DNA of 64,000 nt from JACMJL01 sp963791805 (GTDB lineage: Bacteria; Bacillota; Clostridia; Clostridiales; Clostridiaceae), in NCBI GenBank assembly GCA_963791805.1, contig CAWBTU010000003.1, positions 744,001 to 808,000 of the forward strand. Direction: 5' to 3'. Below, piece by piece: positions 17,672 to 27,420 of this stretch (within the stretch, counting starts at the first letter, position 1; each line of letters starts with the position of its first letter). The position numbers were made by a program, and so were the translations under genes. Under the pieces are notes generated by a model that saw only the letters and a program-made list of their open reading frames with translations, made no database searches and was not told where the DNA came from.

Positions 17672-18634
17672 TTAAAGCATTTTTTTCTTTTTAAAATAGA
17701 CTATAATAGAAATTGAAATTGTAGAAACTATACCCATGAAAATATAGTAAGCAATTGCAGGATCTGTTTCAGGCATTTTAAAATTCATTCCATACCAACC
17801 AGTTAGAAAACCAAGGGGCATAAATATATACTGTATCACTGTAAGAATTTGTAGCCTCTCGTTTACTTTTGATGCAGATAAGTTTGCGTATGCATCTGAT
17901 AGTGTTGAAGCCCAGTCATTATATTCTTGCAGGGTAGCATTAAGTCTTTCAATATGATGGAAAACATTTTTCAAGAATTCAATCTCGTCCACAGAAATCA
18001 GTTTAAACTTATCATAGGAAATTTCATATAAAACTTCTTGCTCATAGGTAAAAGATTTTTTTAGTTTTAGAAGATTACTTCTAAGATTCATTAGTTTTTG
18101 TGTATAATCTTTTCCTCCATCTTTTAAGATATTTTCTTGAAGCACATCTAATCTATTTTCAAAACAAGCTATTATTGGGAACAGTTTGTCTATTAAAACA
18201 TCAAGAGCCATATAATATAACCTAGAAGAATCCTCAAAGTTATCTTTGGGATTAGCCGCAATTCTTAAAAGCATTTCATCAAAAGCAGGGAAATTTGTTT
18301 TACATAATACAAGTGTAAGTTTTTCCATCAAGATAATATTAACTGGAATAGTATTATAGCAATTCTCGTCAGAGGTCAGTTCAATATCATACATAATAGT
18401 TGAAATATAGGTACTGAACTCTTCAATTTTTGGAAGATGTTTAGTAGAAGAAAAATCTCTTATAGTAACTAAATGGAGTTGAAGAATTTCAGTGAGTAAA
18501 TGTATATCGTCCTCATTAGGAATAGTGACCTTTAGTAACGTGACTTTATCCTTTGAGGATATAATATCTTTAATTTTATCTAATTCGTATACCGAAACCA
18601 GATTATCATTTTCTTCATAATAAAGAGAAAGCAT
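17672..18634 (-). CDS. corA: CorA-family divalent cation transporter
   Basis: A 320-residue Mg2+/Co2+/Ni2+ transporter of the CorA-MIT family. A large cytoplasmic N-terminal domain with long helices precedes two C-terminal transmembrane helices. The selectivity motif GMN is present in GWYGMNFKMPETDP after the first helix (FMPLGFLTGW). I start it at the Met of LSLYYEEND (18634), because AGAGGTG lies 6 bases upstream; the frame extends seven codons further. The gene is monocistronic. Confidence 0.92.
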   Translation of the reverse strand: MLSLYYEENDNLVSVYELDKIKDIISSKDKVTLLKVTIPNEDDIHLLTEILQLHLVTIRDFSSTKHLPKIEEFSTYISTIMYDIELTSDENCYNTIPVNIILMEKLTLVLCKTNFPAFDEMLLRIAANPKDNFEDSSRLYYMALDVLIDKLFPIIACFENRLDVLQENILKDGGKDYTQKLMNLRSNLLKLKKSFTYEQEVLYEISYDKFKLISVDEIEFLKNVFHHIERLNATLQEYNDWASTLSDAYANLSASKVNERLQILTVIQYIFMPLGFLTGWYGMNFKMPETDPAIAYYIFMGIVSTISISIIVYFKKKKML

Positions 18635-18755
18635 AAAATTCACCTCTTTTTCCATATAGTATATGAGAATGCAGCAAGTTTGTTATATTGTATTTACTTA
18701 AAAACATTGCTAGAATTAAACTATTAATACTATATAAAACAAAAGGGCGGAATTT

Positions 18756-19196
18756 ATGATAGAAGATTTTATGAAAGTAGCTATAGAAGAAGCAAAACGA
18801 GCATTATTAATTAATGAAGTTCCAGTTGGAGCTGTTATAGTGAAAGATGGAGAGATAGTTAGTAGTGCCCACAATTTAAGAGAAACTTTGAGAGATCCAC
18901 TTGCTCATGCTGAAATATTAGCAATAAAAAAAGCTAGTGAAAAGCTAGCTGATTGGAGACTTTCTGGCTGCGAGATGTATGTAACCTTAGAGCCATGTCC
19001 TATGTGTGCAGGAGCAATCGTCCAAAGTAGAATAAAACGAGTTTATATAGGCACTTTCGATCCCAAAGCAGGTGCTTGTGGTTCTATTATGAATGTAGTT
19101 CAAAATGAATCCTTGAATCACTTCGTAGATTTGATATGGCTTTATGATGATGAATGTAGTAAGCTTTTACAAGACTTTTTTAAGAGTAAGAGATAA
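18756..19196 (+). CDS. tadA: tRNA-specific adenosine-34 deaminase
   Basis: A 146-residue zinc enzyme that converts A34 of tRNA-Arg(ACG) to inosine. The zinc and catalytic motifs are HAEILA (His/Glu, about residue 53) and EPCPMCAGAIV (two Cys, about 83-86). Length is typical. Start ATG follows AAAGGGCGG. An MBL hydrolase gene and a tRNA-Ser gene follow in the same direction. Confidence 0.95.
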   Translation: MIEDFMKVAIEEAKRALLINEVPVGAVIVKDGEIVSSAHNLRETLRDPLAHAEILAIKKASEKLADWRLSGCEMYVTLEPCPMCAGAIVQSRIKRVYIGTFDPKAGACGSIMNVVQNESLNHFVDLIWLYDDECSKLLQDFFKSKR

Positions 19197-19219
19197 GAAA
19201 AACAAGGGAGATGTAAGTT

Positions 19220-19852
19220 TTGAAAGTTATTGATAATGTTTATGCTTTGAATTCAACTAAAGCAAGCTATGTATATTTAATTGTAGATGATGAAATATCT
19301 TTAGTAGATACTGGATTTCCGGGACAAGGTGACGTGATTTTGAGACAATTAAAGTCTTTGAATATAAAGCCAACTGATATTAAACATATACTGCTAACTC
19401 ACCATGATGTAGATCATATTGGAAATATTTCTGCGCTTCAAAAAGCTACTGGAGCTAAAGTTTGGATTTCAAAAGAAGACTTGCCCTATATGTATGGCAA
19501 TTTAAAGCGACATGGAATTAAGAAACCACTTAGTGCATTGTATGCTATAGAAATGCCTGAAAATGTATTTGAATATAATGAAGGACAAAAGATAGGCAAC
19601 ATACAAGTTATACCTACTCCAGGACATACACCTGGACATGTATCTTTTATTTGTAAAGATGCACTTTTTACTGGAGATCTAGTGGTTAACTATAAGACTA
19701 AAATAGTGGTTGCACCTAAAATTTTGACATGGAGTAGAAAAGCCCTAAAGGAATCTATAAAAAAAGTTGAACATCTTGATTTCAACTGGATTTGTCCAAC
19801 CCATGGTAAGCCTGTAGAAAGAGGGGACATATGGGAGAAGTTAATAAAATAA
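19220..19852 (+). CDS. MBL-fold metallo-hydrolase
   Basis: A 210-residue metallo-beta-lactamase-fold enzyme. The metal motif HxHxDH appears as LLTHHDVDHIGN (about 60-71). Further ligands are in TPGHTPGHVSF (about 134), FTGDLV and CPTHGKP. Proteins of this glyoxalase II-like group hydrolyse thioesters, lactones or similar bonds; the substrate is not visible. The start is TTG 19220 with AAGGGAG 9 bases upstream. It lies 23 bp behind tadA and is probably co-transcribed. Confidence 0.88.
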   Translation: MKVIDNVYALNSTKASYVYLIVDDEISLVDTGFPGQGDVILRQLKSLNIKPTDIKHILLTHHDVDHIGNISALQKATGAKVWISKEDLPYMYGNLKRHGIKKPLSALYAIEMPENVFEYNEGQKIGNIQVIPTPGHTPGHVSFICKDALFTGDLVVNYKTKIVVAPKILTWSRKALKESIKKVEHLDFNWICPTHGKPVERGDIWEKLIK

Positions 19853-19919
19853 ATCAAAGCTATTTAGCATACTTTAATTTTAAGTAAATGGGTATACTAA
19901 AAATTGTGACTTATTACCT

Positions 19920-20011
19920 GGAGAGATGTCCGAGTGGTCGAAGGTACCTGCCTCGAAAACAGGCGAAGGGGTTATTCTCTTCCGAGGGTTCAAATCCCTC
20001 TCTCTCTGCCA
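19920..20011 (+). tRNA. tRNA-Ser (anticodon CGA), CCA encoded
   Basis: A 92-base class II tRNA with a long variable arm. Acceptor strand GGAGAGA pairs with TCTCTCT (first pair G-U), the anticodon loop is CTCGAAA (anticodon CGA), the T arm is GAGGG-TTCAAAT-CCCTC, the discriminator is G, and the CCA end is encoded. The anticodon stem has a C-A mismatch next to the loop (CCTGC / ACAGG). It reads UCG serine codons. Confidence 0.95.
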
Positions 20012-20020
20012 ATATCAAAG

Positions 20021-20049
20021 GCTCTAGCTGATTGTGCTAGAGCTTTTTT
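20021..20049 (+). terminator. tRNA-Ser terminator
   Basis: GCTCTAGC and GCTAGAGC form an 8-bp stem around a 7-base loop, followed by six T residues, ten bases after the tRNA end. Confidence 0.9.
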
Positions 20050-20110
20050 ACTGTTACTAATTATAATGTGGTATTCCTGACGACGATTTGTCGACGCAAA
20101 TTAAGACTAA

Positions 20111-20316
20111 AGGAAAATAGATGATATCTATGGTGCCCTGATGGACTGGATGGAAGATGTATTAGCAAATTTTCCAAAGGAAACTGAGGCTAAAAATGAA
20201 CTATATATGCTTAAATTTTTTAAAAAGTGCCTGCCACAAAGGTGAATTTTGGACTTATCCATTACGACTTCCAAGCTGATAATGTATTTCATGATGAGAT
20301 TACAAAGCCAGTTTAA
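20111..20316 (+). pseudogene. Relic of an aminoglycoside phosphotransferase-family gene
   Basis: Two short pieces in different frames resemble neighbouring parts of an APH/choline-kinase-like protein. Frame one (20111-20245) reads DDIYGALMDWMEDVLANFPK and on to KKCLPQR. Frame two (20242-20316) reads FGLIHYDFQADNVFHDE, which matches the catalytic-loop pattern HxDxxxxN of APH enzymes. The N- and C-terminal parts are missing and there is a frameshift, so this is a dead fragment. It lies just inside the putative tRNA-flanked island. The next bases up to the IS (20317-20544) hold no gene. Confidence 0.55.
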
Positions 20317-20393
20317 TTTACTAAAAAAGCATATGTATAGATTTCTATAAAATTAATATATTTACACTCTCTTCTTTTTACAAATTGCAACTG

Positions 20394-20446
20394 AAAAAGT
20401 CCGCATCATTTATAGTACCGTTCACCATAAATGATGTAGACTTTTT
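20394..20446. terminator. Strong terminator-like stem-loop
   Basis: AAAAAGTC.GCATCATTTAT (20394-20413) pairs with ATAAATGATG.AGACTTTTT (20427-20446). The A and T ends would let it work in both directions. No gene ends close by, so it may be left from the lost neighbour of the APH relic. Confidence 0.6.
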
Positions 20447-20544
20447 AAATTTAATACATCATTTAGAAAGGCTTTTAATTAATAAATTAATGGCTAATTC
20501 CAATCCATCCTAGAAAGAATAGTTGTGCTTTTGTAATAAATTTT

Positions 20545-21989
20545 CACTAGCGTTCAATGATTGGTTCAAATTTCATATTGACAAAATTAAAGTGAAAAAT
20601 TATCAAATTTATCCATCAAAATTATAATGAAAAAATCAGCAACTCCTTCATAATTATAATCACCACAAAAATAAATAGCAAAGGAGTTGCTGATCATTAA
20701 AGATAATTATACTTTAGTATTCCAAAAACTTATAGATTTAATTGATTGGAATGTATTGAAAATATTTGCCTATAAGCTAGATATTGATTATCTAACTATA
20801 GAGAATCACTTAAAATCACTAATATATTTTCATATAGCGGAGCTAGATAGTTTAAGAGATATTAATGATTTTATGAAATCTCCTTCCGAATTAAAGCAAT
20901 TAATAAAAGGCGTGAGCCTGGGAAGTCTATCAAATTATAACAAAAATATAAATTATGAAGTTTTGCTTCCGATAATGAATGATATTATACTTAAAGCTCT
21001 TATTTCAATTCCGGCTAGTCAAAGAATTAAAAAATTTGGTTCAGTAAAACTTATTGATTCTACAACTGTTAGCATGGGTATGACTTACTTCAATTGGGCT
21101 AAATTTAGAAGTACCAAAGCAGGAATTAAAATGCACACTAAATTTGATTTAGGTAGAAATGTTCCTGAAACGATAGTCGTAACCAATGCTAAAGTTCATG
21201 ATAAAAACAAATTGGATGAACTAATGTCTGAAGAAAATTGCATTTATATTTATGATAGAGCTTATGTTGATTATGAACAATCTGATTACTACACAAAGAC
21301 CAATAGATTCTTTATATCTAGACTTAAGAAGAACGCCTTAATTGATGAAATTGAGGATTTAGACATAACTCGTTGTGATGAAAAACTATTAGATGATAAC
21401 ATAAAAATAGTTCATGACAAAGTTGTTTATCTTGGCAAAGAAAGCACTTATAAAACTACTGAAAAATATAGAATAATCAAAGTTCTAGATAAAGATGATA
21501 ATGAATTAGTTTTTGTAACAAATATCTTTTATCTCTCCACAGAAGAAATATCATGGCTGTATAAAAAACGTTGGGAGATAGAGCTTTTTTTCAAATGGAT
21601 TAAGCAAAAATTAAAAATAAAGAAGTTTATAGGAAATAGTTTAAATGCTGTAATGATGCAGATAATATCAGCAATAATTACATTTATAATATTAAGATTA
21701 ATACAGAATGAAATCAAATCTGCCTACGGCTTAACAAATATTAAGCGTAAAATAAAGCATTCTTTAACCACTAAAGTAAATGTAGAGGAATTTTCTTGGT
21801 TCGTTTTCTTAGGTAGTTAGCAGAATATCTTAATTCCATATAAATCCATAAGCTAACGCTTAGGGGTATCCTATGCCCTTTTATAAAGGATAAATAAGCC
21901 ATTAAATGATATTTGTAGCATTATAACTATGAGAATGTGATATTTTTAAAAGTCAATTATGAAATTTCGTTAATTGATGAACGCTAGTG
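20545..21989 (+). mobile_element. Complete IS4-type insertion sequence with 9-bp target duplications
   Basis: The element is 1445 bp. Its ends are inverted repeats: both begin CACTAGCGTTCA and stay similar for about 35 bases (AAATTTCAT and TTGAC blocks). The flanks carry a direct repeat ATAAATTTT, 20536-20544 on the left and 21990-21998 on the right, a 9-bp target-site duplication. A single full-length transposase gene fills the interior. Intact ends and transposase suggest a recent insertion. It lies beside, not inside, the end of gerC. Confidence 0.9.
20687..21820 (+). CDS. IS4 family transposase
   Basis: A 377-residue DDE transposase. The catalytic aspartates and glutamate fit VKLIDSTTVSMG (first D, about residue 125), YIYDRAYVDYE (second D, about 190) and the IS4 Y-(2)-R-(3)-E-(6)-K pattern in YKKRWEIELFFKWIKQ (about 290-305). 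The probable start is TTG 20687, with AAGGAG immediately before it and so unusually close; a slightly downstream start is possible. The frame is intact, so the protein is likely active. Confidence 0.9.
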   Translation: MLIIKDNYTLVFQKLIDLIDWNVLKIFAYKLDIDYLTIENHLKSLIYFHIAELDSLRDINDFMKSPSELKQLIKGVSLGSLSNYNKNINYEVLLPIMNDIILKALISIPASQRIKKFGSVKLIDSTTVSMGMTYFNWAKFRSTKAGIKMHTKFDLGRNVPETIVVTNAKVHDKNKLDELMSEENCIYIYDRAYVDYEQSDYYTKTNRFFISRLKKNALIDEIEDLDITRCDEKLLDDNIKIVHDKVVYLGKESTYKTTEKYRIIKVLDKDDNELVFVTNIFYLSTEEISWLYKKRWEIELFFKWIKQKLKIKKFIGNSLNAVMMQIISAIITFIILRLIQNEIKSAYGLTNIKRKIKHSLTTKVNVEEFSWFVFLGS

Positions 21990-22045
21990 ATAAATTTTAT
22001 ATAACTTGGTTTACAGCTTCTGTTAAAATTTTTATTTGAAGATTT

Positions 22046-23307
22046 TTATTTTATAAAGAATTTTTTAATATTTGTTCCAGTATTATTTACCTTTGCCTTA
22101 ACATTTACATTAACAGAAATATCACGAAATATACTGTCCCAAGATTTTTCATAATATTCATGCCATACCTTAGGATTCTGTCTATAAAATTTAAATCCAA
22201 ATCCAAATATGTCTGAATCTAATTCCTGTTTGCCTTTTTCTAGTGCTGCTTTAACATCTGAATATATGCTGCTTTCTAGCTTTTTTGAATTGAATTAACT
22301 ATATCTGGAGTTATGTATTCATCTCCTCCATCACTATAATATTTTCTTAAGGCTGCTTCAACCTTAATTTCTATATATATAACAGGTTCATTATTTTCTA
22401 TTTTAACTTTAACTTTGGATCCTGATTTTGTTACATTAAAGTATAGCATTTTTCTAAGATCAGCATAAAGTGGCAAATCTTTTGTATTATCATTAGAAAT
22501 GAGTTTATCTATATTGGAAGTCTTGAAAATGGTAATTTTATTACCTAATATCCAATTTAGTCCCAAAGTTTCTTTATCATTAAGCCAACCAACAAATTTG
22601 TCTTTTTTAAAAACTGCCATGCCACTAGCCACCATATTACCACTCTTTCCCACAGCAAATCTCATGCTATTTTGACTTCCACCTAAAGCTTCCCCTTGGT
22701 CATTACTGGGTGATGTAGTTATTATTCTCGGTGCTACCGGTTCAACACCTTCTCTAGCCATCATTTGCAAAAAATCATGTAGAGTAACGGAATATGTATT
22801 ACCGTTACTTTCAGATGAATTTAAAAGCATACGTATTTTTTTACCCGATGAGATTACAGAATTAGGATCATGAGTGGCGATTACCCCCTCAGCCTTTCCA
22901 GGTACAATTATTATGCTTACAGAATTACGTATAGTTGGAGTACGATCAAAAAATTCAAATAGATCTTTCATAAGATATTTTGCTGCATCTTCACTAATTA
23001 CTATAACCTGTAGATAACCAAAAAATAATTTATTAGGACTTGCTTGCTGTAGCTTTGTTAATGCATCTATTATTGTAATACCAGATGCAGAGTATACTAT
23101 TCCTTTATTTGTCTCACCTGTTTTTTCTCCAAGTGATTTAGAAATTGGAATATATTGCAATGTCATTGCTATTTCATTTGACGTTGTATTTAAATCTAGT
23201 CCTAAGGAATAGATTTGGATCATTTGATTATATTCTGTATAGTCCCAACAGCCACCAAAAAAAAACATAAAGGTTAATAATGATATTAAAAATATTATCC
23301 TTTTCAT
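22046..23307 (-). pseudogene. Spore germination protein, Ger(x)C family (frameshifted; about 420 aa if corrected)
   Basis: The lipoprotein subunit of a GerA-type germinant receptor. The signal peptide ends in FFFGGC (Cys at about 20) followed by WDYTEYNQ, the typical GCWD start of this family. The read frame stops at 22276, but the C-terminal domain continues in another frame to TAA at 22046-22048 (ALEKGKQELDSDIFGFGF..., then DISVNVNVKAKV). One base is missing from an A6 run (plus-strand T6, 22281-22286). It overlaps gerB by 4 bases. A sequencing error is as likely as true inactivation. Confidence 0.85.
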
Positions 23308-24404
23308 CCCACATCACTTCCAGATCTTTTTTTCTTAATATAAATACCTAGAAAAGCTATTATTAAAACAATTACTATAAAAGGTAAAAGAATGTAGTAG
23401 CTCATAAATATAGAAATAAAAAATGCATTATTATAGGAATTCAATACTATGGAGAAAACTAACATTATTAGTGAAATTAAAAACAATACAATAAAAGAAT
23501 ATTTTTCTTTAAATAATTTTTTTATAGGTATCCAAGTGCAATATAAATATATTGATAATTTTAAAGTACAGATAAGTTGATAAGTAGATAAAATGAATAA
23601 CTCTAATCCTCTAAAAAAATCTCCTAAATAAATAGATCTTGATATTTCAACTCCTACTGAAGGAGTACGTAATAACAATTCACTTCCGGATATACCCTGC
23701 ATAATAAGTACTGCCAGTGGCAATATAAAGGCCCAAAGTCCAATTCCTTTTATTATACTTCCCCTATTACCCTCTGTTTGTGGCATATGTCCAACCATCA
23801 CTACTGTAAGCAGTAATATTTCAGAGGCTGAACCTAAAGAAAAATACACTGCTTCTCCAAATTTTAATAGTGTAGTATCAAATATAGGAAATATATTTTC
23901 AAATTGAAATTCCTTTATGAAACCAAGGGAAAAACCTGTGAAGTAATTGAATATAGACCATATCACAAGTAATTCTATAGTTCTTCCAAAGAGTAGGATT
24001 TTATTATTTACAAATAAAAAGGCCATTATAACAGCAAAGAGTGTAATCACCCATACAGGCGTTAAAGGTAAAAAATATATCTTAACTGTTCCGGTCAAAA
24101 AAATTAAAATAGTTACTCCTAAAAAAATATTTATTATTGTATTAATTATTACTATAATTGTATACAAAGGTTTTCCAAAACTAATATTTATAATGTCAAA
24201 TATATTACATTCAGGATACCTTTTGCTTAAGTATAACATTGCAATTACAAAGGGAATTGTCAAAAGAATCCCTATACATATTGCAATCCAACCGCTTCTT
24301 CCCGCTAAATTTACAGCCCAAATAAAATTAAATGCCATATTGCTGCAACCACCTTCAAATGTAAGAAAAATAAGTTGTTCTCTTGTGAACCTATCATATC
24401 TCAA
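23304..24404 (-). CDS. GerB-type spore germination permease (endospore germination permease family)
   Basis: A 366-residue protein with about ten membrane helices, related to amino-acid permeases, forming the B subunit of a germinant receptor in the spore inner membrane. It starts RFTREQLIFLTFEGGCSNMAF and carries the family's GRSGWIAICIGI segment and the C-terminal basic KKKRS tail. It overlaps the following gerC start (ATGA-type coupling) and lies 28 bp behind gerA. The germinant is not known. Confidence 0.9.
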   Translation of the reverse strand: MRYDRFTREQLIFLTFEGGCSNMAFNFIWAVNLAGRSGWIAICIGILLTIPFVIAMLYLSKRYPECNIFDIINISFGKPLYTIIVIINTIINIFLGVTILIFLTGTVKIYFLPLTPVWVITLFAVIMAFLFVNNKILLFGRTIELLVIWSIFNYFTGFSLGFIKEFQFENIFPIFDTTLLKFGEAVYFSLGSASEILLLTVVMVGHMPQTEGNRGSIIKGIGLWAFILPLAVLIMQGISGSELLLRTPSVGVEISRSIYLGDFFRGLELFILSTYQLICTLKLSIYLYCTWIPIKKLFKEKYSFIVLFLISLIMLVFSIVLNSYNNAFFISIFMSYYILLPFIVIVLIIAFLGIYIKKKRSGSDVG

Positions 24405-24432
24405 TGGAATTCACCTTCTCTTATAAGATATT

Positions 24433-25983
24433 TCATTGTTTTTTTCTGCCTTCAGCCTTATCATCACTTACATTTGCAATAAGTGTTAACTTGTTTTTCA
24501 ACATTTTGAAAGGAGCCCTAATAAGGAGATCTTTCCATCCTTGAAATTCTACTGGTATAAGGGGATATAAATATGGTACACCAAAAGATTCCAAGATTGA
24601 CATTCTCCATAAAACAATAAAAATACCATTGAAAAAACCAAATATCCCTAAAAATCCTGCTAACAGTATCAAAAAATAATTAATTAGCCTTGAAGCATTT
24701 ACTATTGTAGGTGATGAAATAGCAAATGACGCAATTGCTGAAATTGCCACCACTATGATAAGAGATACACTTACATAGCCTGCTGATACTGCAGCCTGAC
24801 CAATTACAACTGCACCTAAGGTTCCTATAAAATAGCCTACCATTCCTGGCATGCGTGTTCCAGCTTCACGAATTATATCAATAACAATTGTCATACTGAT
24901 TAACTCTATTATTGAAGGAAATGGAACTCCTTCTCTTCCTTGAGAAATATTCAAAGCAAGAGTAGGTGGAACAATAGTATGATTGTAAGTAACAAAGGAA
25001 AGATACAGAGGTGATATGATAATAGATATAATAAAAGCTATAATTCTAGTGATTCTTAATAAAGAACTAGCATAAGGCGACTGTGAATAATCATCCATAG
25101 TTTTAAAGCCATCCCATAAGGACATTGGTGCTATTAGTGCAAAAGGACTATTGTTGCAAAGTATTGCAATATGACCGTCAGACAGTGCTCTTGAAACTAC
25201 ATCTGGACGCTCTGTCAATCTACTTGTTGGAAATAAACTAGTAGCCTTATCTTGTATAAGTTCAGCTAAAGTACCAGCACCATCTATCATATCAGTATCT
25301 ACATCTCTAAGACGTTTTCTCACCTCTTCTATGATTTCGTCCTTAGCTAAACCTTTAATCCATAGAAATTTTGAATTTGTACGGGATAACCGCCCCAAAG
25401 TAAAAGTTTCAAATTTAAGTGTCGGTATAGGAAGTCTCTTAATAATCATACTAATATTAGTTTCTATATCTTCTACAAAAGCTTCTTTAGCTGCAAAAAC
25501 AGTTGTTTCATTTTGTGTCATATCTATATTTCTTTTTTCAATCTTTCTGCTTTGAACTATAAGTGCACTACTACACTTTTCAAAAAAAATTGCTGTATTT
25601 CCCTTTAATAATTCAGTTATAACAACTTCCATTTGTTCTATTTTGATAGTGCTTAATGATGAAATATATAGTTTCTGTGCTAATATACATATATCATTAT
25701 GTATATTAGTATTTTTATAATTTCCCTGTAATAAAGGAGAAATCACCTGATTATTTATTAATTCTTTATCACAAAGACTATCGATAAATATTATACCAGT
25801 TTCTATATATCCTCCAAAAGCTTTAAATTTACCTTCAGAGAGTCCAATACTATCTCCTAATTGATTTTTTATGAAAAGTAAGTTTTTATCCACAGAAGTA
25901 TCAATATTTTTAACCTGAAAGTATGAGTTTGCTTGTTCCACCTTTTCTTCTTCTGAAGTATTTATACCTTTTTCCCGTTGCAT
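24433..25983 (-). CDS. GerA-type spore germination protein, A subunit
   Basis: A 516-residue A subunit of a GerA-family receptor. The soluble N-terminal domain (about 30-300) includes ELLKGNTAIFFEKCSSALIV and RPDVVSRALSDGHIAILCNN, both conserved in the family. About five membrane helices follow (300-480), with PFPSIIELISMTIVIDIIREAG as the most recognisable piece. The start lies after GGGGAGGGGG. It leads gerA-gerB-gerC, a complete receptor operon, presumably expressed in the forespore (no sigma-G promoter could be assigned with confidence). Confidence 0.92.
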   Translation of the reverse strand: MQREKGINTSEEEKVEQANSYFQVKNIDTSVDKNLLFIKNQLGDSIGLSEGKFKAFGGYIETGIIFIDSLCDKELINNQVISPLLQGNYKNTNIHNDICILAQKLYISSLSTIKIEQMEVVITELLKGNTAIFFEKCSSALIVQSRKIEKRNIDMTQNETTVFAAKEAFVEDIETNISMIIKRLPIPTLKFETFTLGRLSRTNSKFLWIKGLAKDEIIEEVRKRLRDVDTDMIDGAGTLAELIQDKATSLFPTSRLTERPDVVSRALSDGHIAILCNNSPFALIAPMSLWDGFKTMDDYSQSPYASSLLRITRIIAFIISIIISPLYLSFVTYNHTIVPPTLALNISQGREGVPFPSIIELISMTIVIDIIREAGTRMPGMVGYFIGTLGAVVIGQAAVSAGYVSVSLIIVVAISAIASFAISSPTIVNASRLINYFLILLAGFLGIFGFFNGIFIVLWRMSILESFGVPYLYPLIPVEFQGWKDLLIRAPFKMLKNKLTLIANVSDDKAEGRKKQ

Positions 25984-26133
25984 ATTAACCCCCTCCCCCT
26001 ATAAAACCCAGGACGCTATTAAAATTAATATATATATATTGTCTATTTGTTAATTTTTTTATACTACACATAAAAAGTAACAATACAAACCATTTCTAAA
26101 AGTTTTCATACTAAAAAGGTTAGTGATACAGAA

Positions 26134-26466
26134 ATGCAAATTACTTGTAATGAAACTCAGACATTAAAGAACGCAAGTGGTACACGTAGCGACTTTGTAT
26201 ACAATTACCAATTAAAGAATGGCTGCATAAAACAAACTTTTATACTGGAGGTGGACCACTTAACGTATCCCGTAATATGTCTTCAGTTATTTTATGGAAT
26301 AAACCTCAATGTAGGGTTGATGATGAAAATATACTATGCACCTAATGTAGGCATGGTATTGGAATTATTCAAGGGGGATGATATGTCAGAATACATGATG
26401 TGGGAAGAACTTATTAGTACGACATTCAGTAATAATGTGAAAAATAAAGATTTTAAATTGCCATGA
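26134..26466 (+). CDS. Hypothetical protein or gene fragment, 110 aa
   Basis: I do not recognise this frame with certainty. The C-terminal segment MKIYYAPNVGMVLELFKGDD resembles the 'Y-A-P-N-V-G' strand at the end of several clostridial secreted proteins. The N-terminal half looks less natural, there is no ribosome site of note, and no signal peptide. It may be the frameshifted C-terminal end of a lost secreted protein. The following stretch to 26663 has no gene. Confidence 0.35.
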   Translation: MQITCNETQTLKNASGTRSDFVYNYQLKNGCIKQTFILEVDHLTYPVICLQLFYGINLNVGLMMKIYYAPNVGMVLELFKGDDMSEYMMWEELISTTFSNNVKNKDFKLP

Positions 26467-26663
26467 AATATTAAAACAAAAATAATCATTATATTTTATA
26501 TAAGGTTAATTAATATATGATTTTTTAGTTTAAAGTTCATTTTATATAATACTAGGTAAAAGTCTTTATGTGGCGCCGATACGACGACAACTCACTAAAC
26601 TAAACATCAACAGAAGCAAGCATCCATCAGTATGGGGGACTACAAGAAAAGTATTCAGCAAGA

Positions 26664-26723
26664 CTCGAAAACGGGCCAAGGGGTTATTCCGTTCCAAGGG
26701 TTCAAATCCCTTTCTCTCCGTCA
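26664..26723 (+). pseudogene. Displaced tRNA-Ser 3' half (candidate att site)
   Basis: These 60 bases align without gaps to the 3' part of the tRNA-Ser gene at 19952-20011, starting in the anticodon loop, with 52 identities. The T arm is AAGGG-TTCAAAT-CCCTT, a compensated pair change. The acceptor strand TCTCTCC would pair perfectly with GGAGAGA, better than the present gene (G-U). The end reads TCA rather than CCA. Similarity continues into a decayed terminator (to about 26762). The 5' half of a tRNA is absent upstream. Confidence 0.75.
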
Positions 26724-26816
26724 AAATCAATGACTCTACGAGTTAACACAGAGCCATTTTTTATACACTTCATAGATTTTCTAACATTTTTCTAACATGA
26801 TGTTAATTTATATGTA

Positions 26817-27395
26817 TTATTTAAATATGCCAAAAGGTTGAGCAGAACCTATAAATTTATATTCCATATCCACAGAACCATCATTTAGAAGAGTAGGTAC
26901 AAATATTACATAACCTTCTAAAGCCTTATTTTTCTTTTTAGCTTCAATTCCAATTTCAATATGTTCAATATTATCAACTTCATTTGTATTAAACATTATT
27001 TTGTTAATTCGACTATCTGAAAAATTAGGATGCAGCCTTTTTATATTTTGTGCATACCAAAGATATTGCACAAATGAATGTATGTAGCCTAATATAAGGG
27101 CGTTTTCTCTTAAAACTTTTAACTTTAAATTTTGTTTTTCTAGTAAATTTTCCAATACAACTATTGATACTAAAAAAGGATTAATACAACCATCAATTTT
27201 ATTTTCATTAAGTAATTCACCTAATTCGGTTATTGCATGAGTAACTTCAACCCTAGCGCGTTTCATTAGCAATTCCTCTGGTATTTTAAATAAATCAGTA
27301 GTAGTATGATAAAAAACACATCCAGGACAAATACATTCATTATCATTTTCCATGTAATAGTCATTTTTTAATATTTTCAGTAATTTTTCTTTCAT
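26817..27395 (-). CDS. Hypothetical protein, 192 aa
   Basis: I do not recognise this protein. It is 192 residues and soluble. The N-terminus has a cysteine pair, NECICPGCVFYH, which could bind a metal. A helical middle (EVTHAITELGELLNENKIDG) and a C-terminal beta-rich part follow. A clear AGGTTTT-type upstream region and an uninterrupted frame make it credible. It sits just outside the displaced tRNA fragment and upstream of gene relics. Function is unknown. Confidence 0.65.
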   Translation of the reverse strand: MKEKLLKILKNDYYMENDNECICPGCVFYHTTTDLFKIPEELLMKRARVEVTHAITELGELLNENKIDGCINPFLVSIVVLENLLEKQNLKLKVLRENALILGYIHSFVQYLWYAQNIKRLHPNFSDSRINKIMFNTNEVDNIEHIEIGIEAKKKNKALEGYVIFVPTLLNDGSVDMEYKFIGSAQPFGIFK

Positions 27396-27420
27396 CCAAT
27401 AAAACCTCCCAATAGATTAT

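Noticed and set aside
25984..26133. Possible sigma-G promoter before gerA
   Set aside because: Weak TGTATT and TATAAA-like boxes only; not distinguishable from AT-rich background.
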